Below, one piece after another: positions 45,367 through 53,245 of a stretch of 55,026 nt of DNA; positions within the stretch are counted from its first letter, which is position 1; every line of letters starts with the position of its first letter. Source of the DNA: Fuerstiella sp. (lineage in GTDB: Bacteria > Planctomycetota > Planctomycetia > Planctomycetales > Planctomycetaceae); NCBI GenBank assembly GCA_022843805.1, contig JALHMY010000063.1, positions 1 through 55,026 on the forward strand, given 5' to 3'. The notes under the pieces were generated by a model. The model was not told where the DNA came from and ran no database searches. It saw nothing but the letters and a program-made list of their open reading frames with translations. The position numbers were made by a program, and so were the translations under genes.

Positions 45367-46272
45367 CTTGGATGACTTTTTCGGCGAACTCTTTGGGTTG
45401 AACCTGAAAAGTTTGCCCACCATCACCATTCTTCCCCCGGTCACTGCCCCGCCACTGGGGGCTGAAAATCCGTCACCACCGCCAAATTTTATCGGGCTGG
45501 CCTTGACCCGGATGTCGCCATCATTATCGGACAGGTTGAGAAACTCCAGATACATGTCGCCAGCAACGCTGTGTTTATCGAAGGTCGCCCCGGGTTCAGT
45601 CGTAATGTTCGCAAAGGCCTGAAATGTCGTAAGCGGTGTTGAGCGGTCTGTGAGGAAAAATGACCAGGGCCCCACTTGACCCGCACCCACGGGCGGCGCG
45701 AACGGTATCTGTGCTGTGACGCCAACGGCACCGTAGACGAACTTCGAGGCAATTTTGCGGGCGACATTGCCGATTTCGAACGCGATGACCTCGGTTTGCA
45801 CTGGCCCGACGCCTATGCTCTGGCTCTGGATCACGCGAAGCGCGTAGACATTCTCCTCAGGCTTAACTTCAGCCGGAGGTTCGGGGCGTGGCGCGGGTTT
45901 AGTGCCGTAGACGTAGACTTCGACCGCGCGATAGTAGCCGGAATTGTCGTTGGAATCTTCGCCGCTCTCTTCTGAGCCCCGGCCAATGGCTTTCACAAAT
46001 TCGCAGGACACACCCATGTTGGCGATGAATAAGCCCACTGCCTGCATCCGTTGTCTGGACAGTCTGAGGTTGCCAGCACTGGTCCCTCTGCGGCTGGCGT
46101 AGCCGACGATTTCAACCCAGGGCGATTTGAAGGTTTGCATGGCGGTTTTGAACTCCGTCATCAGGTAAAGCTGGTGACCCGGCGAAAGTTCGGACTGGCT
46201 GGTGGCGAAATTGCACAGACGCGCTGCGGCCCTGGCAGGGGTGTCGGTGATCCTTTGAACGTCAACGGTCAT
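45364..46272 (-). CDS. OmpA-like domain protein, cassette-type gene
   Basis: A 302-residue protein. The N-terminal half is an OmpA-like fold: WVEIVGYASRRGTSAGNLRL, SRQRMQAVGLFIANMGV and YYRAVEVYVYG. The C-terminal half (about 150 residues, from YALRVIQSQSIG to the end) is beta-rich and not recognised; it is Gly-rich near FGGGDGFSAPSGGAVTGG. No signal peptide or lipobox is seen, which is odd for a peptidoglycan-binding fold. A GAAG lies just before the ATG. The gene is oriented like the other array genes and ends at hairpin G. Confidence 0.7.
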   Translation of the reverse strand: MTVDVQRITDTPARAAARLCNFATSQSELSPGHQLYLMTEFKTAMQTFKSPWVEIVGYASRRGTSAGNLRLSRQRMQAVGLFIANMGVSCEFVKAIGRGSEESGEDSNDNSGYYRAVEVYVYGTKPAPRPEPPAEVKPEENVYALRVIQSQSIGVGPVQTEVIAFEIGNVARKIASKFVYGAVGVTAQIPFAPPVGAGQVGPWSFFLTDRSTPLTTFQAFANITTEPGATFDKHSVAGDMYLEFLNLSDNDGDIRVKASPIKFGGGDGFSAPSGGAVTGGRMVMVGKLFRFNPKSSPKKSSK

Positions 46273-46538
46273 TCTTCGTACAGGTTCGAAAAACTAATCA
46301 ATCATGGACATGGCATAAACCCTTTGAAAAAATTGAGACCCGACCCGTTCGGACCCCTTTACCTACCCACCGAGAGCCGCCAGAAACATCGGCCAAATAA
46401 TTCGAAAATTATTTCCCGGGAAGCGGCTGGGCGTCATCCATGCACGTCGACAGCAGCAGAACGCACATCCGACGTACTGGGCCCAGCAGGCCACAGTCCG
46501 CTGCTCAGTCAAGTTGAGCACGGATTGAAGCTTTTCTC

Positions 46539-46641
46539 CTGGACTGCGGCAGCCTGCTGCCGCTTTCGAGTCCACAGCCTGCTGTGGACAACCACCTGCA
46601 ACCTGAACATCGCGGACATAAGGCCAGCAGGATTCCCGGCC
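46539..46641. repeat. Twin-hairpin dispersed repeat, copy 2
   Basis: Same two perfect hairpins (GCGGCAGC/GCTGCCGC and GTCCACAGC/GCTGTGGAC) and conserved tail as at 44343. It differs from copy 1 at only one or two positions. Confidence 0.88.
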
Positions 46642-46885
46642 CCAACCGGCGTGAAGCCGGTTGGGGCCGGGCTGCAGAAACGTGCGTGTTTGTGACACTT
46701 CACACACGACAGCAGCCGATTCACTTCTGCACCGCTCAGAACCGCTGGCAGCTTCCTCGGTCGTTTGCCGAAGGGGATCATGTCAACATGCCATGGCCTG
46801 GGAGCGGTCGTCTTATAAGAAGAACCCCCGGCTACGAAGTCATGTTGCCTGCGCCATCAGTCGGCATCAGCCGTGAGAACACGAT

Positions 46886-46970
46886 GGTCAGTCATCAACG
46901 TCGGACAGTCATCAACGTCGGTCAGTCATCAACGTCGGACAGTCATCAACGTCGGTCGGTCATCAACGGC
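46886..46970. repeat. 17-bp minisatellite
   Basis: Five units of GGTCAGTCATCAACGTC, alternating GGT and GGA at the start; the last is slightly changed. The equivalent place in the unit at 49680-50793 holds a single unit, so this is a local expansion. Confidence 0.9.
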
Positions 46971-47179
46971 GGAAGGCTCGCAGCACATCCTGTCAATCTG
47001 CGGAGTGAAGTGATGCATCCTGTGGACTCATCATCGGGCTGCCTCAGACTGATCCGGCAACCAACAGGGGCGGTGCAATCAGCAGGCGTCATTGCTCTTA
47101 TTGCAGTACTCTGCACGAACGTCCTGCCCCGGTCGCCAGTCACGATCTCCGAACCATGTGCTGTCAGCGGCCGATTGAC

Positions 47180-47298
47180 TACTGCTTCGTCAGGATAAAG
47201 CGTTCGGGTTGGAGGTAGTGGATCTTGCTAAAGATCCCGTGGCTGCAGGACCTTTAGCAAGGTCCACTACCCGAAATTCAAAGCGTGACAGAGCACTA
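47180..47298. mobile_element. MITE-like palindromic element, copy 3
   Basis: A 119-bp copy with TA at both edges and the internal 23-base stem intact (GTAGTGGATCTTGCTAAAG). It lies inside the non-coding cassette-like unit NC3 and is almost identical to copy 4. Confidence 0.85.
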
Positions 47299-47337
47299 CT
47301 TTCAACAGAAGCGCCCACACCACCACAAAGCGGTTAA

Positions 47338-47426
47338 GTTCAACGACCAGGATCAGCCGGTTGCCGCGATTGACTGGCCATGTGAGAAACCGCCGACGGC
47401 GACTCGGCTGGATCTTTTTGTTAGCC
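47338..47426 (-). other. Candidate integron attC site C
   Basis: An 89-bp imperfect hairpin between GTTCAAC (47338-47344, fits RYYYAAC) and GTTAGCC (47420-47426, one base off GTTRRRY). Inner arms GATCAGCCGGTTGCCG and CGGCGACTCGGCTGGATC pair with single-base bulges, the pattern of extrahelical bases in attC. The gene at 47430 stops 4 bp before it. On the minus strand the non-coding unit NC3 follows. Confidence 0.6.
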
Positions 47427-47429
47427 CGA

Positions 47430-47930
47430 TTACTCCAGGCCGGGCCGACGTGTTGGCTGATTATTCCAGTGGGGAGTGTACCTGGTGCTGTTTTGCAATG
47501 ACAGCATGAAACGAGGAAATGACGGGCCATCGGCCTCGTCACGGACGTCTGAAATACAGAGATCCAGGATGATAAATCTATCGTGCCAGCGAAGATGTGT
47601 CTTGAATTCCATGGTTGGCTCACCAATAGAGTGTCTGGCGGCATCAGCGAATACTTGAAATTTCCTTGCCAACGAATTCGGTTCCTGGTCGTAAACCTGA
47701 ACTTCGTGAAAGAGCGGATCAGGATGGGCGATGAAGTTAAAACCGTAAATGTCATCGACACCAAACAGAGTCAAGGCGACACAGATCCAATTCGAATTCA
47801 CCGAAGTGATCAAGTGCCGGGGCACAACGTCCAGGAACGTTTCCTGATTGATATGCCAGGGAATGGTGAGTGTGGGTGGCCCGAATGTGACGCCGTTGTG
47901 AAATCGAAGAAGAGAAGTGGTCTTTTTCAT
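47430..47930 (-). CDS. Cassette-type protein of unknown function
   Basis: A 166-residue protein starting at MKKTTSLLRFHNG (an in-frame ATG 15 codons upstream is possible). It is hydrophilic, with no signal peptide, and rich in aromatic residues (TLTIPWHINQETFLDV, FGVDDIYGFNFIAHPDPLF and LRWHDRFIILDLCI). I do not recognise a family. The size and composition recall small immunity-like or other cassette proteins, but this is only an impression. The TAA stop lies 4 bp from the edge of candidate attC site C. Confidence 0.55.
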   Translation of the reverse strand: MKKTTSLLRFHNGVTFGPPTLTIPWHINQETFLDVVPRHLITSVNSNWICVALTLFGVDDIYGFNFIAHPDPLFHEVQVYDQEPNSLARKFQVFADAARHSIGEPTMEFKTHLRWHDRFIILDLCISDVRDEADGPSFPRFMLSLQNSTRYTPHWNNQPTRRPGLE

Positions 47931-47975
47931 TGTCAAACACGGCGAGTTCGTGGCTTGTGGGGCTAACGGAACCAT

Positions 47976-48173
47976 CTATATTCTAAAGCCACGCAGACCA
48001 GGTGCAACCATGGGCGGAATTGCGCCGGTCAGTGTCAGTGCGAACGGAAGCCAGTCCAAATGGCGGGTCGTGGCCGCATTCGTCAGTATTAGTCCAATTG
48101 TAACCAGCAAAAAGTAAAGGCCGGACGGACACGCATTCATTAATAGTTCAAAGCACCAAACCAAAGCTCCCAA
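47976..48173 (-). CDS. Small two-helix membrane protein, possible 5' part of the next gene
   Basis: A 65-residue open frame with two hydrophobic segments (YFLLVTIGLILTNAATT and LPFALTLTGAIPPMVAP). It ends in TAG, followed directly by an ATG in the same frame that opens the reading frame of the downstream gene. It is either a separate small membrane protein coupled to the next gene or the N-terminal membrane part of one protein interrupted by TAG. The TTG start is weak. Confidence 0.35.
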   Translation of the reverse strand: MGALVWCFELLMNACPSGLYFLLVTIGLILTNAATTRHLDWLPFALTLTGAIPPMVAPGLRGFRI

Positions 48174-48232
48174 CCATGCGAGTATCGTGCCAGCCAGCGG
48201 CGGCGGTTATTGGTCTTTTGTGTGGGAGTTTG

Positions 48233-48481
48233 TCAATAGAGTGCGTCCGGTGGCGCGATCTGAGAGAGTCGTTTCTTGATTAGTCTGTTCATCTCCCGTC
48301 TGAGCCGCCAACGTTGAATGATCGATGCGTTTGCAATTCGGCTCTCGTACTCGCGTTCAACCTCAGCGCGAATTTGGGGTTCAGCCGCGAAGCGAGCACG
48401 CTCATATCCATCGGCAACAAACCCTGATTCTCGCGAGATGTGCATGATAGGCGTCTTGAGCAACAGAACGACCCGCATCAC
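48233..48481 (-). CDS. Small charged protein of unknown function
   Basis: An 82-residue protein rich in Arg and Glu, mostly helical (ARFAAEPQIRAEVEREYESR and RWRLRREMNRLIKKRLSQIA). There is no signal peptide. Not recognised. It has the size and orientation of a cassette gene; no clear attC-type hairpin was found at its 3' end, although the flanks carry GTTGACC-like motifs. Confidence 0.5.
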   Translation of the reverse strand: MMRVVLLLKTPIMHISRESGFVADGYERARFAAEPQIRAEVEREYESRIANASIIQRWRLRREMNRLIKKRLSQIAPPDALY

Positions 48482-48695
48482 CGGGCGGCGGGAGTTGACC
48501 AGGATTTCAAAAGAAGCTGACCACCGCTGGTCCCGTGCATGCGATGGTTCAAGTAAGCCGCTGTCGCGGCGGTGGTTGTCTGTGTTGAATGATACGGGAA
48601 TCGTTTCGCGCTTGGCAATGGGGATTGGTCAATCTGTCTGTCGTTGGGGCGTCGTTGGATGCTCCGTTTATGGTTCCTGACAGAAAGACTTTCAC

Positions 48696-48971
48696 ATGGC
48701 AACTTCTCACAACGACTCTCGAAACAACAATGGGAATCGGAACGCCCGACGTCCGAAGATTGAACCCGCTCGCACCGCACCGGACACCGAACGTGGACTC
48801 ACGCATTCACGGCACTTCAACGGGCCGCTTTACGAACGCATGAGCCAGGATCTGCATCTTGCCGGAATGACGAAGCGGACTCATGAAGGCTATCTGCGAG
48901 CCGTGCGGCAACTCGCCGACTACTGCAAATGTTCGCCCGATCAGTTCACGGAAGATCAACTTATTGGTTAG
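48696..48971 (+). pseudogene. Truncated tyrosine recombinase (N-terminal domain only)
   Basis: A 91-residue frame whose last 50 residues match the N-terminal SAM-like domain of tyrosine recombinases: LYERMSQDLHLAGMTKRTHE, GYLRAVRQLADYCKCSPDQF and TEDQL. The catalytic domain is missing; the frame stops right after EDQLIG, where the DNA reads GGTTAGGCC, a match to the integron GTTRRRY core. It is on the plus strand, unlike the array genes. It might be a remnant of an integrase gene or a captured fragment. Confidence 0.65.
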
Positions 48972-49060
48972 GCCATCTCCGTAGCTGAGGCATCTTAGAA
49001 GACTGACTGCGGATTCACTTACGTATCTATGAAAATCCGACACGTGGAAGCGACGGATTG

Positions 49061-49600
49061 TTACTGACGCTTCCACATCCATTTGATCGTAATAGACTCA
49101 GCGAGGCCCTTTGGGTAATCCGCATCGAAACCGTGCATTCGCACTTCGCTCGCAATCGCAGCAGCATCGGGAATGGATGGTGCTGCCCGATCAAAGAGCG
49201 CCAACGCGGCATCTTCGTCGTTGGGAACACCAACACCGGACAACAAGTAGCACCCCAACGTCATCGCCGCCATCGGGTGCCCTGCAGCCGCGGCTTCTTC
49301 CAGTAAACGACGCCCTTCATCTGGATCGTAGACAGCCCCTTCACCATATTTCATGTGGGCGAAACCCAGACAGTAACTTGCATTCGTGTCACCCTGGGAA
49401 GTTGCGTACGAGTATGCAAGGTCTGCTCGATGATAGACCCAGACATACAGAGTCAGCGTTGGTATGACGGAGAATAGACTGCCGACGAGAACCGCCCGTC
49501 CCCGCTTGTCAACAGGGCGGGAGATCCCCCAGGCAACTGAGAGCGCCAGCATTACAGCCGTCAATAGCAGCAGCACGGTTGGTAGAAGGTCAAGAGGCAC
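49061..49600 (-). CDS. Sel1-repeat membrane protein, cassette gene
   Basis: A 179-residue protein. Two hydrophobic segments (PTVLLLLTAVMLALSVAW and AVLVGSLFSVIPTLTLYVWV) are followed by Sel1-like repeats: ASYCLGFAHMKYGEGAVYDP, EGRRLLEEAAAAGHPMAAMTLG and GVPNDEDAALALFDRAA. Sel1 repeats mediate protein contacts. The GTG start at 49600 is chosen because the open frame upstream runs through attC site B and GGAAG sits 7 nt before the GTG. The start is 19 nt from the attC core. A 9-bp hairpin (GTGGAAGCG with CGCTTCCAC) covers the stop codon. Confidence 0.75.
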   Translation of the reverse strand: MPLDLLPTVLLLLTAVMLALSVAWGISRPVDKRGRAVLVGSLFSVIPTLTLYVWVYHRADLAYSYATSQGDTNASYCLGFAHMKYGEGAVYDPDEGRRLLEEAAAAGHPMAAMTLGCYLLSGVGVPNDEDAALALFDRAAPSIPDAAAIASEVRMHGFDADYPKGLAESITIKWMWKRQ

Positions 49601-49618
49601 TGCGAGCTTCCAAGATTG

Positions 49619-49679
49619 GCCTAACAAATTGCGATCTATGCGTCTGGCGATTAGCCGACGCATAGATCGAGCGTTGAAC
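49619..49679 (-). other. Candidate integron attC site B
   Basis: A 61-bp palindromic site. Edges GCCTAAC (49619-49625) and GTTGAAC (49673-49679) both fit the RYYYAAC and GTTRRRY cores. Between them CGATCTATGCGTC and GACGCATAGATCG pair perfectly around a 12-base loop (TGGCGATTAGCC), with unpaired spacers (5 nt and 3 nt) next to the cores. On the minus strand it closes the non-coding unit NC1, and the Sel1 gene begins 19 nt after it. It is nearly identical to site A. Confidence 0.68.
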
Positions 49680-49833
49680 TTCTCCGCTTTGTGGACTGGG
49701 TGCAAGGGGGCTGGCCATGGTGATCGGCCCTATGCGGAATCAATCACGAGCACTCGGCGGACGCTGGCAGTTTACCGGCGGCGGCTGGAGTTGTCACCCC
49801 GAAACTGACACCGATGGGAGATTCGGTCTTCTC

Positions 49834-49936
49834 CTGGACTGCGGCAGCCTGCTGCCGCTTTCCAGTCCACAGCCTGCTGTGGACAACCACCTGCAATTTG
49901 AACATCACGGGCACAAGGCCAGCAGGATTTCCGGCC
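49834..49936. repeat. Twin-hairpin dispersed repeat, copy 3
   Basis: Both hairpins are present; the spacer between them reads TTTCCAGTCC instead of TTTCGAGTCC, and the tail carries several substitutions (GCAATTTGAACATCAC). It is a more diverged copy than those at 44343 and 46539. Confidence 0.85.
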
Positions 49937-50635
49937 TCAACCGACCCGCGTCGGTTGAGCCAGGGTTTGAAAACTACAGGCGTTGGATGAGCCGTCTAAA
50001 GTCATTGCGATGAGCCAGGGTAGTGTATTTGCCAAATCTGTGCTACATCGGCACAAGGCCGATGGGGGCCGGCAGCTATACCCTGGCATCTGTAGTTTCC
50101 AAACCGGCGTGAAGCCGGTTGGGGCCGGGCTGCAGAAACGTGCGATGCCTGTGGCACTTCACACACGACAGCAGCCGATTCACTTCTGCACTGCTCAGTA
50201 CCGCTGGCAGCTTCTTCGGTCGTTTGCCGAAGGGGATCATGTCAACAACTCATCACAGCGCATACGACCTGGAGATTCAGCATAACCTGGCCAGCGCTTA
50301 CGACCTGGAAAATCCAGGCAACCTGGAGATCCCTCACATCCGGACCACTGCCCGCCACGAAGTCATGTTGCCTGTGCCATCAGTCGGCATCAGCCGTGAG
50401 AACACGATGGTCAGTCATCAACGGCGGAAGGATCGCAGCACATCATGTCACTCTGCGGAGTGAAGGGACGCATCCTGTGGACCAGTCATCGGGCTGCCTG
50501 AGACTGATCCGGCGAACTGCAGGGGCGATGCAATCAGCAGGCGTCATCGTTCTTTTTGCAGTACTCCGCACGAACGTCCTGCGCTCGGTCGCCAGTCACG
50601 ATCTCCGAACCATGTGCTGTCAGCGGCCGATGGAC

Positions 50636-50754
50636 TACTGCTTCGGCAGAATAAAGCGCTCGGGTTGGAGGTAGTGGATCTTGCTAAAGATCCCGTGGCT
50701 GCAGGACCTTTAGCAAGGTCCACTACCCGAAATTCAAAGCGTGACAGAGCACTA
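50636..50754. mobile_element. MITE-like palindromic element, copy 4
   Basis: A 119-bp copy, with TA at both edges, inside non-coding unit NC1. It is almost identical to copy 3, which fits duplication of the whole unit rather than two insertions. Confidence 0.85.
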
Positions 50755-50793
50755 CTTTCAACAGAAGCGCCCACACTCCCACAAAGCGGTTAA

Positions 50794-50883
50794 GTTCAAC
50801 GCCAAAGCTAACCCTGTTGGCGCGAGCGAGCATCCATTTCCAGAACCCATCATCGCCAACTCGGGTTCAGCTTATTGTTCTGT
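50794..50883 (-). other. Candidate integron attC site D
   Basis: A 90-bp imperfect hairpin starting with GTTCAAC (50794-50800). Arms AAAGCTAACCCTGTTGGCG and CGCCAACTCGGGTTCAGCTT pair with bulged bases across a loop of about 29 nt. The far core is weak (GTTCTGT at 50877-50883). The DsbD-like gene ends inside its outer edge. On the minus strand non-coding unit NC1 follows. Confidence 0.5.
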
Positions 50884-51357
50884 TTTGTTTTCGTCAAATT
50901 CAGTGTAAGTTTCAAGCTGAGCACCGCCCAGGCAGCAAAAACGACGTTCGTTGAATGCTACGACGCATATGCAGATTTTCAACGGCAACGCACGCTTCTT
51001 GGCTTCAGTGACGGTAATCTCAATGTCCGCTGTCTTCTTGTAAACGTAGTAATCGCCAATGAATTCAGACGACGATTTTTCGCCTGTTGGGTACTTAATT
51101 TTTACATCCAACGCTTTCCCGTCGGCATCCAAAACAGTCAGCTTGGCCGACAAATGGTCCAGTTCCTGATCGACGACTGGATTCGCATAAATGCAAACGT
51201 CTGCGTCGATATCCAGACTGACTTTGAGGTGTAAGTTGTCCAAATCATCGACACGATGCGATACAACTTTCAAGCGGGCTGGAAACTCGCGTTTCCTCTT
51301 CGGTTTGACATCCGCAGTGAGGGGTACCGCTATCAGGAAGAGCAGTCCGATCAACAT
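50872..51357 (-). CDS. Secreted protein resembling the DsbD N-terminal domain, cassette gene
   Basis: A 161-residue protein. A signal peptide (MLIGLLFLIAVPLTADVKP) is followed by a beta-rich domain: LHLKVSLDIDADVCIYANPV, KLTVLDADGKALDVKIKYP and YYVYKKTADIEITV. The YANP segment and following strands resemble the immunoglobulin-like N-terminal domain of DsbD-type reductases. The usual CxxC-type cysteine pair of that domain is not clear; cysteines occur late (KICICVVAF and RFCCLGG). The ATG at 51357 is chosen for the signal peptide. The stop codon falls within candidate attC site D. Confidence 0.55.
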   Translation of the reverse strand: MLIGLLFLIAVPLTADVKPKRKREFPARLKVVSHRVDDLDNLHLKVSLDIDADVCIYANPVVDQELDHLSAKLTVLDADGKALDVKIKYPTGEKSSSEFIGDYYVYKKTADIEITVTEAKKRALPLKICICVVAFNERRFCCLGGAQLETYTEFDENKTEQ

Positions 51358-51884
51358 TGTCGCTTTTGCTGAAGGGTATATTCCTGGCTCCGGACACAGA
51401 ACGACAGCCATCAGCGGATGGCGGGAGACAAATTTCGATGGCAACTCGCGAACCACCGCCATTCCGCTGCACGGCTTTGTTCGCCTTTGCAATTCACTGC
51501 GATTTGCGACTCTGCCGCTGAATCATCCCCAGTTGAAACGCTGTGCAACCGTCAGGTTACGACGGTGCCTGTCACATGGCAATGTCATCATGATCGAAAT
51601 TTTGCCGTCACCGATGGAAATCATTGATTGATGGACGTTCCCTGATCTGGACCATTCGATGACGTGTCTCGCGTTCAAATCCTGTTCTGCCAGGCGGAAC
51701 TCAGCTGCCCGGTTTCAATGCCGCTTGCGGATTGCGATGGACAAGGCGTCCATCATCCAGACTCTCGCGAAACAAAAACACTGTCTTCAACACAGAGGCG
51801 CAGAGGACCACAGAGAAATTCAACGCACAGTCATCGTTGCGATTCCTCTGTGCTCTATCCCGATCTTGGTTCGGCCTTCCTTAC
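51358..51884. other. Inter-cassette region with a dispersed hairpin repeat
   Basis: About 530 bp with no convincing gene. At about 51789-51855 it carries a widespread type of imperfect inverted repeat (ACACAGAGGCGCAGAGGACC paired with GATTCCTCTGTGCTC). The minus strand contains GCGTTGAAT, which fits the GTTRRRY core, but no complete attC-like hairpin could be drawn for the hydrolase gene that ends at 51885. Confidence 0.4.
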
Positions 51885-52655
51885 CTATTTCGTGTTCTCT
51901 TTTACCCAACGGAGAACTTCATTTTTGAATTCCTTTTTGAGAATGCAATTGAAGTGCCCAGCGTCCTTGACTTCGACAACTGGCCAGTCGGTTCTTGCCT
52001 GCTGCAACGGAACTACATAGAGTCGCTTCACTGGATCTCGATCTCCAACGATGACTTTAACAGGTAACGAAACTTTCTTGAGCTCACCCTCGGACACTGC
52101 CAACTTGCCAACACTTCGCGCAAACTCGGGCGGCGTTTTCGCACCCTCTCGGCCCGGCATTCGTTCCCAAACATCCTGCAGTCTGCCACCGTCTCGGAGC
52201 CATCCCCAGCCGCCGAGTGTTAAAGACTCAACTCGATGTGGGTGCATTGTTGTGAGCTTGAGGGCTATACTTCCGCCAATCGAATATCCAACAATATGAG
52301 CCTTCTCGACCTTTAACTCATCGAGGAGAACCACCACATTCTCGACGAGCTGAAGACCATACGCATCCTCATTCGAAGGCTTGTCTGACTTGCCGTGTCC
52401 GGGTAAGTCCATTGCGACAACACGATGCGACTTGGCCAGTTCACTCACAATTCCGGGCTTTACCCAGTTCACATCTGAACTCGAATGCCATCCGTGAAGA
52501 AGCACCACCGTAGGTCCCTGACCTTCGGTCAGGTAGGAAATCTTTACGTCCTTCACTCTAAACTCGTGTGAAGCCGCCTCTTGTGCTATTGCCACGCGAA
52601 AGAATACCGTCATCGCGATGATGACAATTGCTTGGTATCTGCAAAGAATCCTCAT
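51885..52655 (-). CDS. Secreted alpha/beta hydrolase, cassette gene
   Basis: A 256-residue alpha/beta hydrolase with a signal peptide (AIVIIAMTVFFRVAIAQ). The oxyanion motif LLHGWHSSSDVNWV, AMDLPGHGKSDKPSNE, the nucleophile elbow VGYSIGGSIALKL, the acid in VIVGDRDPVKRLYVVP and the histidine in VEVKDAGHFNCI give a complete triad. It could be an esterase, lipase or dehalogenase-like enzyme. GGGAAG precedes the ATG at 52655, which lies 18 nt from the core of candidate attC site E; the frame upstream of it runs into that site. Confidence 0.85.
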   Translation of the reverse strand: MRILCRYQAIVIIAMTVFFRVAIAQEAASHEFRVKDVKISYLTEGQGPTVVLLHGWHSSSDVNWVKPGIVSELAKSHRVVAMDLPGHGKSDKPSNEDAYGLQLVENVVVLLDELKVEKAHIVGYSIGGSIALKLTTMHPHRVESLTLGGWGWLRDGGRLQDVWERMPGREGAKTPPEFARSVGKLAVSEGELKKVSLPVKVIVGDRDPVKRLYVVPLQQARTDWPVVEVKDAGHFNCILKKEFKNEVLRWVKENTK

Positions 52656-52672
52656 AACGACTTCCCATATTG

Positions 52673-52763
52673 GCCAAACGCCAAAGATCACCCGGTTTGC
52701 GCGGGCGACTTACCATGTGTGAAACCGTTGCTCGCAAACCTGGCGTGCATCTTTTTGTTCTGC
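52673..52763 (-). other. Candidate integron attC site E
   Basis: A 91-bp imperfect hairpin. Edges are GCCAAAC (52673-52679, one base off RYYYAAC) and GTTCTGC (52757-52763, poor). Arms GATCACCCGGTTTGCG and CGCAAACCTGGCGTGCATC pair with several bulges. The segment CATCTTTTTGTT at the far edge matches the far edge of site C (GATCTTTTTGTT). The gene at 52710 ends inside the site, and the hydrolase gene starts 18 nt after it on the minus strand. Confidence 0.48.
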
Positions 52764-53210
52764 CTTTTTTGAATCAAGCAACTCAGGAGTAAAATCGAGA
52801 ATTAGACCGCAAATGGAAACCGCAAACGCAAACACCCACCAAATAGCTGCGAGATCAACGCTGTCCTGGATCAACACCGGCAATGCAAACCAGCCCTGAA
52901 CAATCGTGGATAGCAGCCATGTTGCTTTGGCCCAGACGATTTCAAAGGTAGATGGCTGTAGTTGTGTGAAGGATCGACCGAGATACCCGATTGTTACGAC
53001 ATAGCCAAACGTAACCGCCGCAAGAAACTTGAATTGCTCTGAATCCCCATCATTAAAGAGGAAGGTGCCGATTCCAATACACAAGGGAAGAAATGCAGTA
53101 ACGCCCCATACCAAGCCGCCAACGGAAAGTACTCTGGCAACGCTGCGAAATACAAATGAGAGTCTGTCGCGTCGATTCATTCTATTGAGCGACGGTGTAG
53201 CAGATGACAT
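52710..53210 (-). CDS. Four-helix membrane protein, cassette gene
   Basis: A 166-residue protein with four predicted membrane helices (VGGLVWGVTAFLPLCIGIGT, FLAAVTFGYVVTIGYLG, WLLSTIVQGWFALPVLI and AIWWVFAFAVSICGLILDF). No family is recognised. Its last 18 or so codons are encoded inside candidate attC site E, which suggests the stop was acquired by cassette assembly. An internal ATG (MNRRDRL) is an alternative start. It begins 35 bp after the upstream gene ends. Confidence 0.6.
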   Translation of the reverse strand: MSSATPSLNRMNRRDRLSFVFRSVARVLSVGGLVWGVTAFLPLCIGIGTFLFNDGDSEQFKFLAAVTFGYVVTIGYLGRSFTQLQPSTFEIVWAKATWLLSTIVQGWFALPVLIQDSVDLAAIWWVFAFAVSICGLILDFTPELLDSKKAEQKDARQVCEQRFHTW

Positions 53211-53245
53211 CAGTACGACTCAACTTGAGGGCAGAACGTTACGGA

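Larger units (their letters stand above)
46476..47337 (-). repeat. Non-coding cassette-like unit, long copy (NC3)
   Basis: 862 bp without a credible gene. In order on the plus strand: the GCAGGCCACAGTCCGCTGCT end, the twin hairpin (46539-46641), a palindromic CCGGCGTGAAGCCGG, a segment CAGCAGCCGATTCACTTCTGC, a 17-bp minisatellite (46886-46970), CATCAGTCGGCATCAGCCGTG, the MITE-like element and the CACAAAGCGGTTAAG end. The same order, without the minisatellite expansion, recurs at 49680-50793. Its right edge is the core of candidate attC site C. Confidence 0.8.
49680..50793 (-). repeat. Non-coding cassette-like unit, full copy (NC1)
   Basis: 1114 bp without a credible gene, lying exactly between candidate attC sites B and D. 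Contents on the plus strand: a 150-bp segment identical in outline to 54103-54250, the twin hairpin, GGCGTGAAGCCGG, CAGCAGCCGATTCACTTCTGC, CATCAGTCGGCATCAGCCGTG, the MITE-like element, and the CACAAAGCGGTTAAG end. The two ends are inverted copies of AACTT..CCGCTTTGTGG, so the unit has inverted termini as well as flanking attC-like sites. Confidence 0.78.

Noticed and set aside
49619..49705. Upstream start of the Sel1 gene at 49705
   Set aside because: The extra 35 codons would be encoded by the attC-like hairpin; a GTG with a ribosome binding site lies just beyond it.
51789..51855. attC site of the hydrolase cassette
   Set aside because: One core-like GTTGAAT is present, but the surrounding hairpin is the common CACAGAGG-type dispersed repeat and does not have the attC layout.
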